Shown here piece by piece: positions 44,041-53,757 of a DNA stretch of 64,000 bases. The position numbers and the translations under genes are program-made. Where the stretch lies: contig NZ_JACOPG010000001.1 in assembly GCF_014287435.1 (NCBI RefSeq), forward strand, positions 496,001 to 560,000, in the 5' to 3' direction. The DNA comes from Roseburia lenta. Lineage in GTDB: Bacteria > Bacillota > Clostridia > Lachnospirales > Lachnospiraceae. Position 1 is the first letter of the stretch; each line of letters starts with the position of its first letter. The notes beneath the pieces were generated by a model. The model was not told the DNA's origin. It did not search any database and was given only the letters and a program-made list of their open reading frames with translations.

Positions 44041-44325
44041 TTAGATTCTATGCATTTTTTCAAAAATCTCTTCACGCTGGCATTTTACATCAACGCCAAT
44101 CTTTTCTCCCAATTCACGCAGATCTGCCTGGCACTCTGCAAAAGGTTTTTGACATGCAGCAAAATCCACGATCATCATCATATTAAAATAATCCTGTACG
44201 ATGGTCTGTGAAATATCCAGTACGTTGATGCCATTCTCTGCCAAGTATGTGCAGATTCCTGCAATAATGCCTACGGTATCTTTGCCTACTACTGTGATAA
44301 TTGTTTTCTGTGTGTTTTTCTCCAT
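44041..44325 (-). CDS. ACT domain protein (UPF0237)
   Basis: A single ACT domain of 94 residues: [47 protein letters not shown], ending [11 protein letters not shown]. Stand-alone ACT proteins bind amino acids and regulate partner proteins; this one is the usual companion of the PFL/DUF711 protein downstream. AAAAGGAG precedes the ATG at 44325 and a good promoter lies 30 bp further upstream, so it starts a sub-operon with PFL and the amidase. Confidence 0.94.
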   Translation of the reverse strand: MEKNTQKTIITVVGKDTVGIIAGICTYLAENGINVLDISQTIVQDYFNMMMIVDFAACQKPFAECQADLRELGEKIGVDVKCQREEIFEKMHRI

Positions 44326-44354
44326 GTCAATTCTCCTTTTATTTTTGATCTATG

Positions 44355-44382
44355 ATTATAGTTGTATAAACTATAACATCAA
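44355..44382 (-). promoter_or_regulatory. Promoter of the ACT-PFL-amidase unit
   Basis: Minus strand TTGATG (44382-44377), 16-bp spacer, TATAAT (44360-44355), 30 bp before the ACT start codon. Confidence 0.7.
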
Positions 44383-44415
44383 TTTCAGTTTCTGCCAAAT
44401 AAAATCTGTCTTTAT

Positions 44416-45213
44416 CTAAAGCCGGATCAGACTGGATGGTCTGTCCCTCTTTGCCACCTCGATAGGGAAATCATTGCCCCGGTACGGATTATCCCCTAAG
44501 GAGATCTCTAAGCGGACAGTCTCATATGCCAGTTCATCATAATTATTTTCTTTGGACAGATGTCCCAATAAAATATGCTGCATGCCATCGTGAAGGATCT
44601 GTCCCAATAACTGTCCGCTGGTCTCATTGGACAGATGTCCCCGCTCACCCAGGATGCGCTGCTTTAAAGGATAGGGATAAGCCCCCACCTGCAACATATG
44701 GATATCATGATTTGCCTCAAGCAGCAGGGCATCCAAGCCCTCCATATGTGAGACAATATCAGCATCATAATAGCCCAGATCTGTCACAACGCCCACACGA
44801 TGTCTGCCATCTGAGACAAGATAGGCGACCGGATCTGCTGCATCGTGTGAGATCGACATAGGATAGATCTCCAGATTTCCAATGAAAAAGGTCTTGCCCG
44901 CCTCGATCACATGAAATAAAGACGGATCGATCTTTCCAACCGATGATGATTGCAGGATGGCATCTGCCGTCCCCTTTGTCGCATAGATCGGCAGTCCGTA
45001 TTTGCGCGCGACCACGCCCAAGCCCTGTATATGGTCACTATGTTCATGTGTGATCAGCACCCCATCCATATCCGATGTGGTGTAATCATATGTATTCATT
45101 CCCTCCTCAATACGCTTGCCGCTGATCCCGGCATCTATCATCACGTGGCACTGATCGCTTCCCAGACAGATGCAGTTGCCACTGCTGCCACTGGCTACAC
45201 TAAAAAAATCCAT
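44416..45213 (-). CDS. walJ: MBL-fold metallo-hydrolase, WalJ/YycJ-like
   Basis: A 265-residue metallo-beta-lactamase-fold protein. N-terminus FFSVASGSSGNCICLGSD, metal motif THEHSDHIQGL, SHDAADPVAYLV, VTDLGYYDADI, LLEANHD and a late LLGHLSKENN are those of YycJ/WalJ/VicX, which in Firmicutes often accompanies the WalKR cell-wall regulator and behaves like a DNA/RNA nuclease in some studies. No walKR is nearby here. Its start codon is 1 bp from the stop of the FtsA-like gene, indicating coupling. Gene symbol used by family resemblance. Confidence 0.88.
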   Translation of the reverse strand: MDFFSVASGSSGNCICLGSDQCHVMIDAGISGKRIEEGMNTYDYTTSDMDGVLITHEHSDHIQGLGVVARKYGLPIYATKGTADAILQSSSVGKIDPSLFHVIEAGKTFFIGNLEIYPMSISHDAADPVAYLVSDGRHRVGVVTDLGYYDADIVSHMEGLDALLLEANHDIHMLQVGAYPYPLKQRILGERGHLSNETSGQLLGQILHDGMQHILLGHLSKENNYDELAYETVRLEISLGDNPYRGNDFPIEVAKRDRPSSLIRL

Positions 45214-45214
45214 C

Positions 45215-47404
45215 TTATGACTCTTTCCAATAAACTAAGATATCATCCCCCTCGTGAAGTTCGTCTGAATATCCGCACGGCGCGCCATTGATCGTCGTTA
45301 CGATCGGTCTGCCGCCACCCGCGTGCACATCAAAATCGATCACATTGAAGATGTCTACAAAAATATAACTGCTCTTGCCACTCAAATATACCGGTTCATG
45401 GTTGACTGTTACATGCAGCCCGGCTTCTTCAGGTGCTTTTTCCTCTGCGACGGTTTCCTTTGCCGGACTATCTCCGCCGGATGCACCTGCGCCCGCCTGC
45501 TTTGCCTCGTCAGGGGCTTCTGCCTGCGTGCCGCCATCTGCCTGTGCCTCAGAACCAAAGCCGTATTTGCTGGCATGTTTTAACTGATCTAAGATATTGC
45601 TCGCCTGGCTTCCTGTCTCCTTTGCCTGTACCGGCGCTGCACCAAAAGCAAGTACCGTCCAGTCGATCGAGAAATTCTCATAGATCAAAGACTCCAGCGT
45701 AGCCGGTCGGTTGTTGACCAGGATCTCACGATCCGGGTCGACCTCCACATCCATAAACTCTGCCAACTGACCTACGGTATAAAAACTACGGGTCTCGATC
45801 ACATCACCCTCCTGGATCTCATAAGAGCCCGGCTCTAATGAACCATTGACCTCCATGAACTTCGGACACATCACATGTTTGCCACAGACTTCAAATGCCA
45901 TGGTATTGCCGGCATACTCGTCCAATTCCTCGATCGTGCAGACTGCTTCCTCTCCTGCCGTTGACGGCTCTATGGTAATAAAACAGTTAAACTCAAGCGG
46001 CGTATTCATACCGACAGTCACATCATTCATCTTGACCACAGCAGACTCGCCCTCGCCGCCACGCACCATACGAGGCGTTCCATTGACCGTAAAATGGATT
46101 TCACGGCCACGGCGCGGGAATAGTTCCTCTGTCGTAAATCCTGCCTGCATAGCGGCATCTACGACTGTCAAATGACCATTGTCATATAACTTCATCATTT
46201 CTCCGTTGAAATGGATCATGATAAAGTTGTTTTTCTGCTCATAATAGTTGAGGCAGATACCGATCGGTGTCACAAGCAGCGGATCCTTTTTGATGCCTTC
46301 CTGCTCAAAAATGATATTCTTCATGACTTCCTCGCCACGGAGGGCAACACGCTCCGGTACGATATCCAGTTTCTTGGCAAGGGACTCTGTATAGCCGTGG
46401 ATCTTGCCACCACCACCAACGATAAATGCCGCACTAACAGACTTATCGCCATTCAGTTCGCGGATCTTGTTTGCTACTTCTGTCGTCATTTTCTCACGCA
46501 CGACCTCAGTCAGTTTCCATACTTCCTCTGCAGATACAGTATGGGAGATCCCCATGATGTCCTCATAGGTCACTTCGTCTAAAGTACTGGAATCCAACTT
46601 GATCTGCTCTGCGGTAGCAAAGTCGACCAGATATGCCTGTACGATCACTTCCGTCAACTCATCACCCGCAAACGGGATCATGCCATAGGCGATGATGCTT
46701 CCGTCTCTGGTGATACAGATATCGGAAGTACCGGCGCCCACATCCACCAGTGCGATATTTAACATCCTAAAATTCTCTGGGATTGCCACATTGATAGCAG
46801 CAATAGGCTCGAGGGTCAGGTTTGCCACCTGTAGTCCTGCACGCTCTACCGCAGAATACAATCCATCTACAACATCTTCCGGCAGGAAAGTCACAATGAT
46901 GATCTCGTCGATCTTGTTTGCCTTATGCCCTTCCAGACTGGAGAACAATTCATCATTCAGATAATATTTCATGACAGAATAACCGACACAATAGAATTTG
47001 TATCTGTTATCGCCCTCAGCAAGCAGTTCCTGCTGCGCCTGATCGATCCCCATCAGATCCAAGGTATGTAAGTCTTCGCCCGTAACAACCGTTTCTTCCG
47101 GATATTCATAGGTCACCTGTGTTGTCACCGTACGCAGGACACGACCAGCCGCCGCGATACATACCTGTGTCAGGCTTGTCCCGATCGCTTCTTCCAAGAC
47201 CTCCTTGACCTCACGGATGGTATCTCCCACGCGCCCGATGTCATGGATTTGTCCGTCCAACATGGATCTTGTCTGGTGTTCCCTCACACACTGGGCGATC
47301 ACATGAAAGCCGTCGTCCGCCTGATAGCCCACCGTTCCGACGACATTTCGCGTTCCGATATCCAGTCCAAAAATGATATCTTCCAATGGATTCTTTTCAT
47401 TCAT
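45215..47404 (-). CDS. FtsA-like ATPase with long C-terminal extension
   Basis: A 729-residue actin-fold (ASKHA) protein. The N-terminal ~390 residues are FtsA/PilM-like: IIFGLDIGTRNVVGTV (phosphate 1), SHS2-like insert, ALVDVGAGTSDICITRDG (phosphate 2), and VGGGGKIHGY (adenosine). Beyond that, ~330 residues contain beta-rich repeats (two segments with VNNRPATLESLIY and TINGAPCGYSDELHEGDDI) joined by an Ala/Glu/Gly-rich linker (~610-660). Classical FtsA is ~420 residues and ends in an amphipathic helix, absent here. The ATG at 47404 has GAGGAGAGC upstream; an earlier GTG is less likely. Role in division or envelope assembly is inferred only. Confidence 0.82.
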   Translation of the reverse strand: MNEKNPLEDIIFGLDIGTRNVVGTVGYQADDGFHVIAQCVREHQTRSMLDGQIHDIGRVGDTIREVKEVLEEAIGTSLTQVCIAAAGRVLRTVTTQVTYEYPEETVVTGEDLHTLDLMGIDQAQQELLAEGDNRYKFYCVGYSVMKYYLNDELFSSLEGHKANKIDEIIIVTFLPEDVVDGLYSAVERAGLQVANLTLEPIAAINVAIPENFRMLNIALVDVGAGTSDICITRDGSIIAYGMIPFAGDELTEVIVQAYLVDFATAEQIKLDSSTLDEVTYEDIMGISHTVSAEEVWKLTEVVREKMTTEVANKIRELNGDKSVSAAFIVGGGGKIHGYTESLAKKLDIVPERVALRGEEVMKNIIFEQEGIKKDPLLVTPIGICLNYYEQKNNFIMIHFNGEMMKLYDNGHLTVVDAAMQAGFTTEELFPRRGREIHFTVNGTPRMVRGGEGESAVVKMNDVTVGMNTPLEFNCFITIEPSTAGEEAVCTIEELDEYAGNTMAFEVCGKHVMCPKFMEVNGSLEPGSYEIQEGDVIETRSFYTVGQLAEFMDVEVDPDREILVNNRPATLESLIYENFSIDWTVLAFGAAPVQAKETGSQASNILDQLKHASKYGFGSEAQADGGTQAEAPDEAKQAGAGASGGDSPAKETVAEEKAPEEAGLHVTVNHEPVYLSGKSSYIFVDIFNVIDFDVHAGGGRPIVTTINGAPCGYSDELHEGDDILVYWKES

Positions 47405-47429
47405 AAATCTGCTCTCCTCTATCACTTTC

Positions 47430-48020
47430 CTATCCTAAGATCTGCCGTACCTGTGCCTGCGTCCCTTCCATACTTCCACTGCTGTCGATCACATGGGCAC
47501 ATGCCTGCCGAAAGGCTTTCTCCGGCATCTGGCTGGCGAAGATCTGATCTATCTTTTCGTCCGTGTAACCTCTGTCACGTTTCAGACGCATCCTCCGCTC
47601 GTCCTCTGAAGCATAGATATACCACAATTCATCACAGACTTCCTCGTAATGATCCTCTAAAAGAAGCGCTGCCTCGAAGAAAAAATAGTCCAACCTGCCT
47701 TGATTTCTCGCCTCTTTGACCTGTGCCAATACACATTCCTTGACCGCAGGATGGACAATGGCATTGACCTGTGCGCGCACCTCTTCTTTTGAAAAAAGCA
47801 GGCGCGCCATGCTCTCTTTTTCTATCCGTCCGGCTCCATCAAAGACCTGATAAGGACTTAGCAGGTCTACCAGCGCACCGTAGCAGATGCTCCCTGGCTC
47901 CATCAATGACTTCGCCAGATCATCTGCTAAAGCAATGTGACATTTGTAATTTTCCTTCAAATACGCCAGTACCGTCGACTTTCCGGCACCGACACCTCCG
48001 GTGATCCCTATAAACTTCAT
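47430..48020 (-). CDS. coaE: Dephospho-CoA kinase
   Basis: Final step of CoA synthesis: phosphorylates the 3'-OH of dephospho-CoA. 196 residues with GITGGVGAGKSTVLAYL (P-loop), ADDLAKSLMEPG, IVHPAVK and FFFEAALLLE followed by the lid MRLKRDRGYTDEKI. GGAGTAGATT precedes the ATG at 48020. It is between polA and the FtsA-like gene in the long leftward run, a common polA-coaE arrangement in Firmicutes. The window also carries coaBC and panBCD. Confidence 0.96.
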   Translation of the reverse strand: MKFIGITGGVGAGKSTVLAYLKENYKCHIALADDLAKSLMEPGSICYGALVDLLSPYQVFDGAGRIEKESMARLLFSKEEVRAQVNAIVHPAVKECVLAQVKEARNQGRLDYFFFEAALLLEDHYEEVCDELWYIYASEDERRMRLKRDRGYTDEKIDQIFASQMPEKAFRQACAHVIDSSGSMEGTQAQVRQILG

Positions 48021-48060
48021 AATCTACTCCATTGTATCATTTTCTACAGGCAAAACAAAG

Positions 48061-50823
48061 TTATTTTGCATCATACCATGTATAGCCGGTATGCATATCG
48101 ATCGTCAACGGCACTACCAGTTTTGCAGCACCTTCCATCTCTTCCTGCAGGATCTTTTTTACCACCGGCAACTCTTCCTCTTTTGCCTCGATCAAAAGTT
48201 CATCATGCACCTGCAAAAGAAGTCTGGATGCCAAGCCTTCTTTTTGTAAACGGTCATGCACATGCACCATGGCGATCTTGATGATATCCGCCGCAGTTCC
48301 CTGGATTGGAGAGTTCATCGCGATACGTTCACCAAACTGGCGCTGCATAAAATTGCTGGATGAAAGTTCCGGAATCGGCCGGATACGCCCATACATGGTC
48401 TTGACCTCTCCTGCTTCCTTGCCCTCTGCTACCAGCCCATCCAAAAATTCTTTCATGCGCGGATAAGCCAGAAAATAATCATCGATATACTTGCCAGCCT
48501 CTTTCTTGCTGATACCGAGATCCCGGCTCAGTCCAAAGGCACTGATCCCATAGACGATACCAAAGTTGACCGCCTTGGCATTGCGTCTTTGTAATTCTGT
48601 GACATCCTCAAAGGCTGTGTGGAATACCAGTGACGCTGTAGACCTGTGGATATCCTGTCCCTGCAAAAAGGCATGGATCAGGTTCTGATCCCCTGACATA
48701 TGGGATAAGACACGCAGTTCGATCTGGGAATAATCTGCATCCACAAAGACAAAACCATCCTTTGGATGAAAGACCTTGCGGATCAACTTGCCTAGTTCCA
48801 TGCGGATCGGTATATTCTGTAAATTTGGCTCCGTACTGCTGATACGGCCGGTTGCCGTAACGGTCTGCTGGAAGGAAGAATGGATCCGTCCGTCCGGCGC
48901 AATACAATTTGAAAGTCCTTCTGCATAAGTCGATTTCAGTTTTGCCAGTTGGCGGTATTCTAAAATGTCTGCCACGATCGGATAGTCCGGTGCCAGATTT
49001 TCTAAGACATCTGCCGCCGTAGAATAGCCAGTCTTTGTCTTCTTGCCACCCGGCATCCCCATCTTTTCAAAAAGGATAAGTCCCAACTGCTTTGGCGAAT
49101 TGATGTTGAACTCTTCTCCGGCTTCGTCATAGATCTTTTGCTCTAATTCCACCAGACGTCCCATCAGCCGTCCGCCATATTCTTCCAAGGCTTTAGCATC
49201 AATCACAATGCCTTCCAGTTCCATATCTGCCAGTGTAAAGATCAGCGGCAGTTCGACATCCCGATACAGATCATCCATCTGCTTTTCTTTCAGGCTTTCC
49301 CACTGCATACCAGCCACACGGCTGCAGATATATGCCTCATAGCAGGCATAGGAGCAAAATTCCTTTGGCATTTCTTCCAATGCCTGCGCCAGACTTCTCT
49401 TGCCAAAGGTCTCCCCATAGCCCGGCACACTGATACCCAGATATTCGCTCGCCAGATCTTCTGCTACATAGGTATTCTTGAGCGGCTGCAACAGATACTC
49501 TGCCACTGCCACATCATAGACATTCTCATAATGTAAAAACCGCTCCTGCAAATGCGGTGTACAGATCTTTATGGCTTCCTTGACATTCATACATGCCAGA
49601 CGCTTTCCCTGTGCTATCAGATGCTCTAAGACCTGCGTTATGCAGGAAATATCATCCATCGGTGCCCACAGACTCTTTTCTCCATCTGAAAGTGCTATAC
49701 CGTAAATCTCGTATTCCTGACAGGCATCTTCCGATATTTTCTGACTTGTAAAGAGGGATAACTGCCCATCGCCGTCCTTGGCAAGTGACGCATCCTCCCA
49801 CTCCTTGGCACTGCGCTGTCTCCATGCCAGATACAGACCAATATAAGATGCCTGCCCCTTCGCCAATTCCTCTGCAAAAGCAGTCAGGCTCTGTGTATCC
49901 TCTGCCTGTGAGAAGGCATCTTCCGCTACATTCCTTGGTGCCTGGATCTGAAATCTGCCTAAAAGATTCTTGAACTCCCATTCCTTGCACAGCGCATATG
50001 CCTCCGGGGTAAAGATATCCGTAAGTCTTGCCGCTTGCAAATCATAGGTGATGTCCGCGTGCACCTCAATGGTCGCCAATTCCTTTGACATGACCGCCTG
50101 ATCGTAAAACTCCACGATATTCTTGGCGGCACGCGGCGGGCGTAACTGATCTGCTGCCTCATGTGCTGCCTCGATCGAATGATACTGGGAAATGATGGCT
50201 GTTGCCGTCTTTTCACCGATCCCCGGTACGCCAGGGATGTTATCCGCAGTATCTCCCATCAAAGCCTTGACATCGATAAACTCCGTCGGTGTCACCAGAT
50301 AACGCTCTGCCACATCGGCTGCATAATAATTCTCAATCTCCGTACCCGTCTTTTTGGTCTTTGGAATACTGATCTTGGTATGGTCTGTTGCCAGTTGCAG
50401 AAGATCCCTATCGCCGGAGACGATCGTGACTTCCATGCCCTGATCTTCAGCAAGGCGCGCCATAGTACCCAGAAGGTCGTCCGCTTCCAGTCCCTCTTTG
50501 GAGATCACCGTGATCCCCATTGCGGTAAGCATCTGCTTCATCATAGGAACCTGTTGACGCAGTTCATCTGCCATAGGCTTTCTCGTGCCCTTGTATTCTG
50601 CAAACATCTTGTGACGAAAAGTCGGTGCATGCTCATCAAAGGCTACGGTCAGATAGGACGGCTTTTCCGTGTCCATGATCTTGAACATGATATTTAAAAA
50701 TCCATAGACCGCATTGGTATGCTGTCCTGCTGCATTGGTCAGATCCGGCAGTCCAAAAAAAGCACGGTTTAAAATGCTGTGTCCATCTATGAGTAATAAC
50801 TTATTAGATTGCTCTTGTTTCAT
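48061..50823 (-). CDS. polA: DNA polymerase I
   Basis: Repair and Okazaki-fragment processing polymerase, 920 residues. N-terminal 5'-3' exonuclease (~1-290): LLLIDGHSILNRAFFGLPD, ALMGDTADNIPGVPGIGEKTA. Middle 3'-5' exonuclease-like domain (~310-500) lacks the catalytic DxE motif, so it is probably inactive in proofreading as in Bacillus enzymes. Polymerase domain has FVDADYSQIELRVLSH (motif A), RRNAKAVNFGIVYG (O helix) and LLLQVHDELLIEA (motif C). The ATG at 50823 overlaps the upstream peptidase gene by 20 bp; an earlier in-frame ATG is not supported. Confidence 0.97.
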   Translation of the reverse strand: MKQEQSNKLLLIDGHSILNRAFFGLPDLTNAAGQHTNAVYGFLNIMFKIMDTEKPSYLTVAFDEHAPTFRHKMFAEYKGTRKPMADELRQQVPMMKQMLTAMGITVISKEGLEADDLLGTMARLAEDQGMEVTIVSGDRDLLQLATDHTKISIPKTKKTGTEIENYYAADVAERYLVTPTEFIDVKALMGDTADNIPGVPGIGEKTATAIISQYHSIEAAHEAADQLRPPRAAKNIVEFYDQAVMSKELATIEVHADITYDLQAARLTDIFTPEAYALCKEWEFKNLLGRFQIQAPRNVAEDAFSQAEDTQSLTAFAEELAKGQASYIGLYLAWRQRSAKEWEDASLAKDGDGQLSLFTSQKISEDACQEYEIYGIALSDGEKSLWAPMDDISCITQVLEHLIAQGKRLACMNVKEAIKICTPHLQERFLHYENVYDVAVAEYLLQPLKNTYVAEDLASEYLGISVPGYGETFGKRSLAQALEEMPKEFCSYACYEAYICSRVAGMQWESLKEKQMDDLYRDVELPLIFTLADMELEGIVIDAKALEEYGGRLMGRLVELEQKIYDEAGEEFNINSPKQLGLILFEKMGMPGGKKTKTGYSTAADVLENLAPDYPIVADILEYRQLAKLKSTYAEGLSNCIAPDGRIHSSFQQTVTATGRISSTEPNLQNIPIRMELGKLIRKVFHPKDGFVFVDADYSQIELRVLSHMSGDQNLIHAFLQGQDIHRSTASLVFHTAFEDVTELQRRNAKAVNFGIVYGISAFGLSRDLGISKKEAGKYIDDYFLAYPRMKEFLDGLVAEGKEAGEVKTMYGRIRPIPELSSSNFMQRQFGERIAMNSPIQGTAADIIKIAMVHVHDRLQKEGLASRLLLQVHDELLIEAKEEELPVVKKILQEEMEGAAKLVVPLTIDMHTGYTWYDAK

Positions 50824-52618
50824 ACTGTAGCCATTCCTTTTCCTTGTCATCTAAATATGGACTCAGGGTATCATAGACCTGTCTGTGATAAGTATTGAGC
50901 CAGTCTCTCTCTTTGTCTGTCATCATGTCCGGCAGTACTGCATCCAGATCGATCGGGGCAAAGGTCAGGTTCTGGAACTGATAATACTGACCATACTCTG
51001 TCTTTTCTGCCTCGACACAAAGAAGTTCGTTCTCGATGCGGATACCATAACCGCCTTCTTCATAGAAGCCCGGCTCATCCGTTGTGATCATGCCCGGGAT
51101 CAACTCCTGGGATGGGAACATATCAGTCGTGCGCCAACGGAATGCATTTGGTCCTTCATGCACATTTAAGATATGGCCTACGCCATGTCCGGTTCCACAA
51201 CGGTAATCTAAGCCCAAATCCCAGAGCGGTCCTCTGGCGATCGCATCCAGATTGGTCCCAGATACGCCCTTTGGAAATTTTGCATGTGCCAGACGCAGGT
51301 GTCCCTTTAATACCAGCGTATACATCTTTTTGATCTCATCGGAAATCGGTCCTAAGACGATGGTTCTGGTAATATCAGTCGTACCCCCCAGATAATGTCC
51401 GCCGGAATCCACAAGCAGCATGCCTTCCGGTGCAAGTGTTGCATGATCTTCCGGTGTTGCTGAATAATGCATCATGGCAGCATTGGCACCATATGCACTG
51501 ATGGTATCGAAACTCAGATCCAAAAATCCCGGCTGTTCCTCTCTGCGCTCCTGCAGATAATCAGACGCACTGATCTCTGTCATTGGTTCGCTGCCGACAT
51601 TGGTCTTGAGATAATGAATAAACTTAGTCACGGCAAGACCATCATAAATATGGGCCTCGATCGTGTTTGCAACCTCTGTCTCATTCTTGATGGCACGCAT
51701 CAGTTCTGATGGATCATGTCCCTCAAGGATCTGATCCTGACTGACAAGGCTCATAAGTTTGGCATTGATAGTTCCCGGATTTAAGAGAACCTTTCCTCCT
51801 GCTTCCTGCACGCGCTGAGGCAACTCATCATAAACTGCATCATACGGACGCAGTGTAAAACCACATTCTGCCAGATAATCTCTGACTTCCTCCGGCCACT
51901 TCTCATAGAAGGCATACAGGATAGCATCCTGTCCCGTCAAAAAGAGGAAAGACAAAAATACAGGTACATGCGAAATATCACCGCCACGCAAGTTGGTGAT
52001 CCATGCAATATCATAAAGGCTGCCGACCAGATGGCTGTCTGCTCCCTTTTTCTTTAATTCTGCACGGATACGCGCCAATTTATCCTGGGTAGACTCCCCT
52101 GCATACTGCTGACGTAAAACAAAGACCGGCTCCTGTGGAAGGGCAGGACGATTCTCCCAGATCTCGGCGATCAGATTCTCATCCATGGCGATCTTGCCGG
52201 ACTTTTTCTCAGCGATCCCACGCAACTCCTTGGCTTCTCCCGCTGCCATGCAGGCACCGTCAAAACCGATCGTAGCGCCCTCTTTCAGATGCTCCTCTAC
52301 AAACTCCATGACGGTCGGCACTTCCGGCTCTCCTATACGGTATAAGGTCACATCACTGCCTGCCACCTGTGCAGCCGCCTGCACAAAATAACGTCCGTCT
52401 GTCCATACACCGGCTTCCTCTAAAGTGATCACCGCCGTACCAGCAGATCCTGTGAAACCTGTGATATAAGCACGACACTTATAGTGTTCTCCGACATACT
52501 CGGAAATATGATCATCGGAAGTCGGAACGACATAGACCATGATCCCCTTTTCCTGCATCAGGCGGCGCAGAGCACGCAGTCTTTCATTGATGACCTGTGG
52601 ATCGATTTTTTTGCTCAT
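50804..52618 (-). CDS. pepP: Aminopeptidase P family protein (M24 metallopeptidase)
   Basis: Removes N-terminal residues preceding proline. The 604-residue form has two creatinase-like N-terminal domains (~1-310) and a pita-bread catalytic domain (~320-540) plus the extended C-terminus typical of the ~600-residue class. Metal ligands: LVDSGGHYLGGTTDITR (two Asp), GTGHGVGH (His), TDEPGFYEEG (Glu) and ENELLCVE (Glu). No signal peptide, so cytosolic. AAAAGGAG precedes the ATG at 52618. It is the first gene of the long polA-coaE-ftsA-like run. Confidence 0.94.
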   Translation of the reverse strand: MSKKIDPQVINERLRALRRLMQEKGIMVYVVPTSDDHISEYVGEHYKCRAYITGFTGSAGTAVITLEEAGVWTDGRYFVQAAAQVAGSDVTLYRIGEPEVPTVMEFVEEHLKEGATIGFDGACMAAGEAKELRGIAEKKSGKIAMDENLIAEIWENRPALPQEPVFVLRQQYAGESTQDKLARIRAELKKKGADSHLVGSLYDIAWITNLRGGDISHVPVFLSFLFLTGQDAILYAFYEKWPEEVRDYLAECGFTLRPYDAVYDELPQRVQEAGGKVLLNPGTINAKLMSLVSQDQILEGHDPSELMRAIKNETEVANTIEAHIYDGLAVTKFIHYLKTNVGSEPMTEISASDYLQERREEQPGFLDLSFDTISAYGANAAMMHYSATPEDHATLAPEGMLLVDSGGHYLGGTTDITRTIVLGPISDEIKKMYTLVLKGHLRLAHAKFPKGVSGTNLDAIARGPLWDLGLDYRCGTGHGVGHILNVHEGPNAFRWRTTDMFPSQELIPGMITTDEPGFYEEGGYGIRIENELLCVEAEKTEYGQYYQFQNLTFAPIDLDAVLPDMMTDKERDWLNTYHRQVYDTLSPYLDDKEKEWLQYETRAI

Positions 52619-52710
52619 AATACATACATCTCCTTTTCTATTGCACTAGGCAAACATGACACTTCTGCCATGTTCCACTCATAAAATCTAACTGATGTAT
52701 TATACCACAA

Positions 52711-52818
52711 CTAAGCCGCCTCTTCCATAAATTCGTAGTAATCCGCCTCACTTGCAAATAAAATGTATTCCCCATCTACATATCCCATAAATCCGCTTCC
52801 TACTGTGTATCCTTTCAT
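52711..52818 (-). CDS. Micro-protein, 35 aa
   Basis: ATG at 52818, TAG at 52711-52713, with the strong ribosome site AGAGGAGG upstream. The peptide starts MKGYTVGSGFMGYVDGEY and ends SEADYYEFMEEAA: glycine/tyrosine-rich N-terminal half, then an acidic helix. From memory, similar short peptides occur widely in Lachnospiraceae, but without a function. It is 90 bp upstream of pepP on the same strand; a TATAAT near its stop (52699-52704) may serve pepP. Not assigned a function. Confidence 0.65.
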   Translation of the reverse strand: MKGYTVGSGFMGYVDGEYILFASEADYYEFMEEAA

Positions 52819-52980
52819 TGTGCTGCCTCCTCTTTTCGATCAACCTGTCTTTTTTGTTGACCTTAGGGTAGCACATAGCATGTACCATTATTGTCTCATT
52901 GCATATAGTATTTTATTTTCCAAAGTTCCGTTTAAAATCCAAATATGATATGATGCTTGCAGAAAAGGAGATCACGACAT

Positions 52981-53757
52981 ATGCATGTTTTATTGTTTTT
53001 TATAGGAATCCTATTTTGTATCTGGTTTCTCATGCCCTTTTTTACCAAAAGAATCTTAAATCCCGGCAATGTGACCGGACTTATCTTTTCCGTCCTGCTG
53101 ATGATTTACGGAATTTTTCCAAGGCAGATCCGGCAGGGCATGACCGCGGCGCTCGCGCAGCCCGGATTTTCTCGCCTGCTCTGCGCCCTTTTTCTCGCCC
53201 TGCTTGCTCTTACCTGCCTTCTGTTTCTTATCAATGCCTGCCGCATCTTATCCGCCATAAAGGCGCATCCCCGGCAGTCATGCACGCTCATTGTTTTAGG
53301 CTGCAAGGTCTACGGCACAAAGGCAAGCCTTATGCTAGAAGAACGCATGGATGCCGCCATCGCCTATCTGCGTGCCAATCCGGACAGCAAATGCATTGTT
53401 TCCGGCGGCAAGGGGGAGGATGAAGGCATTTCCGAGGCTGCCTGTATGCAGCAATATCTGATCTGTCATGGCATCCCCAAAAGCCGTATTTTTATGGAGG
53501 ACCGGTCACGGACCACGCAGGAAAATCTCTTGTTTTCCTCCGCCATCATAAAAAAACAAGGGCTCGATCCACATCTCGCCCTTGTCTCAAATGAATTTCA
53601 TCTTTACCGCAGTCTCTGCATTGCCAAAAGACTCGGCTTTTCTGCCTACGGGATCCCTGCCAAGACTGCCTGGTGGCTCTTTCCCACCTACTTTACAAGA
53701 GAGATCCTTGCTATCGTAAATGAAGACCTCGGGCTGCTTCGTCCAAAATCTCCATAG
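52981..53757 (+). CDS. YdcF/DUF218-like membrane protein
   Basis: A 258-residue protein. Three hydrophobic helices occupy ~residues 1-95; the C-terminal DUF218 domain has TLIVLGCKVYGTKASLMLEERM, IVSGGKGEDEGISEA, IFMEDRSRTTQENLLFS and ALVSNEFHLYRS. DUF218 (YdcF, SanA) proteins are linked to envelope maintenance and S-adenosylmethionine binding in E. coli YdcF. The ATG at 52981 follows AAAAGGAGATC. The gene overlaps the 3' end of convergent coaBC by 47 bp, so no terminator separates them. Confidence 0.88.
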   Translation: MHVLLFFIGILFCIWFLMPFFTKRILNPGNVTGLIFSVLLMIYGIFPRQIRQGMTAALAQPGFSRLLCALFLALLALTCLLFLINACRILSAIKAHPRQSCTLIVLGCKVYGTKASLMLEERMDAAIAYLRANPDSKCIVSGGKGEDEGISEAACMQQYLICHGIPKSRIFMEDRSRTTQENLLFSSAIIKKQGLDPHLALVSNEFHLYRSLCIAKRLGFSAYGIPAKTAWWLFPTYFTREILAIVNEDLGLLRPKSP

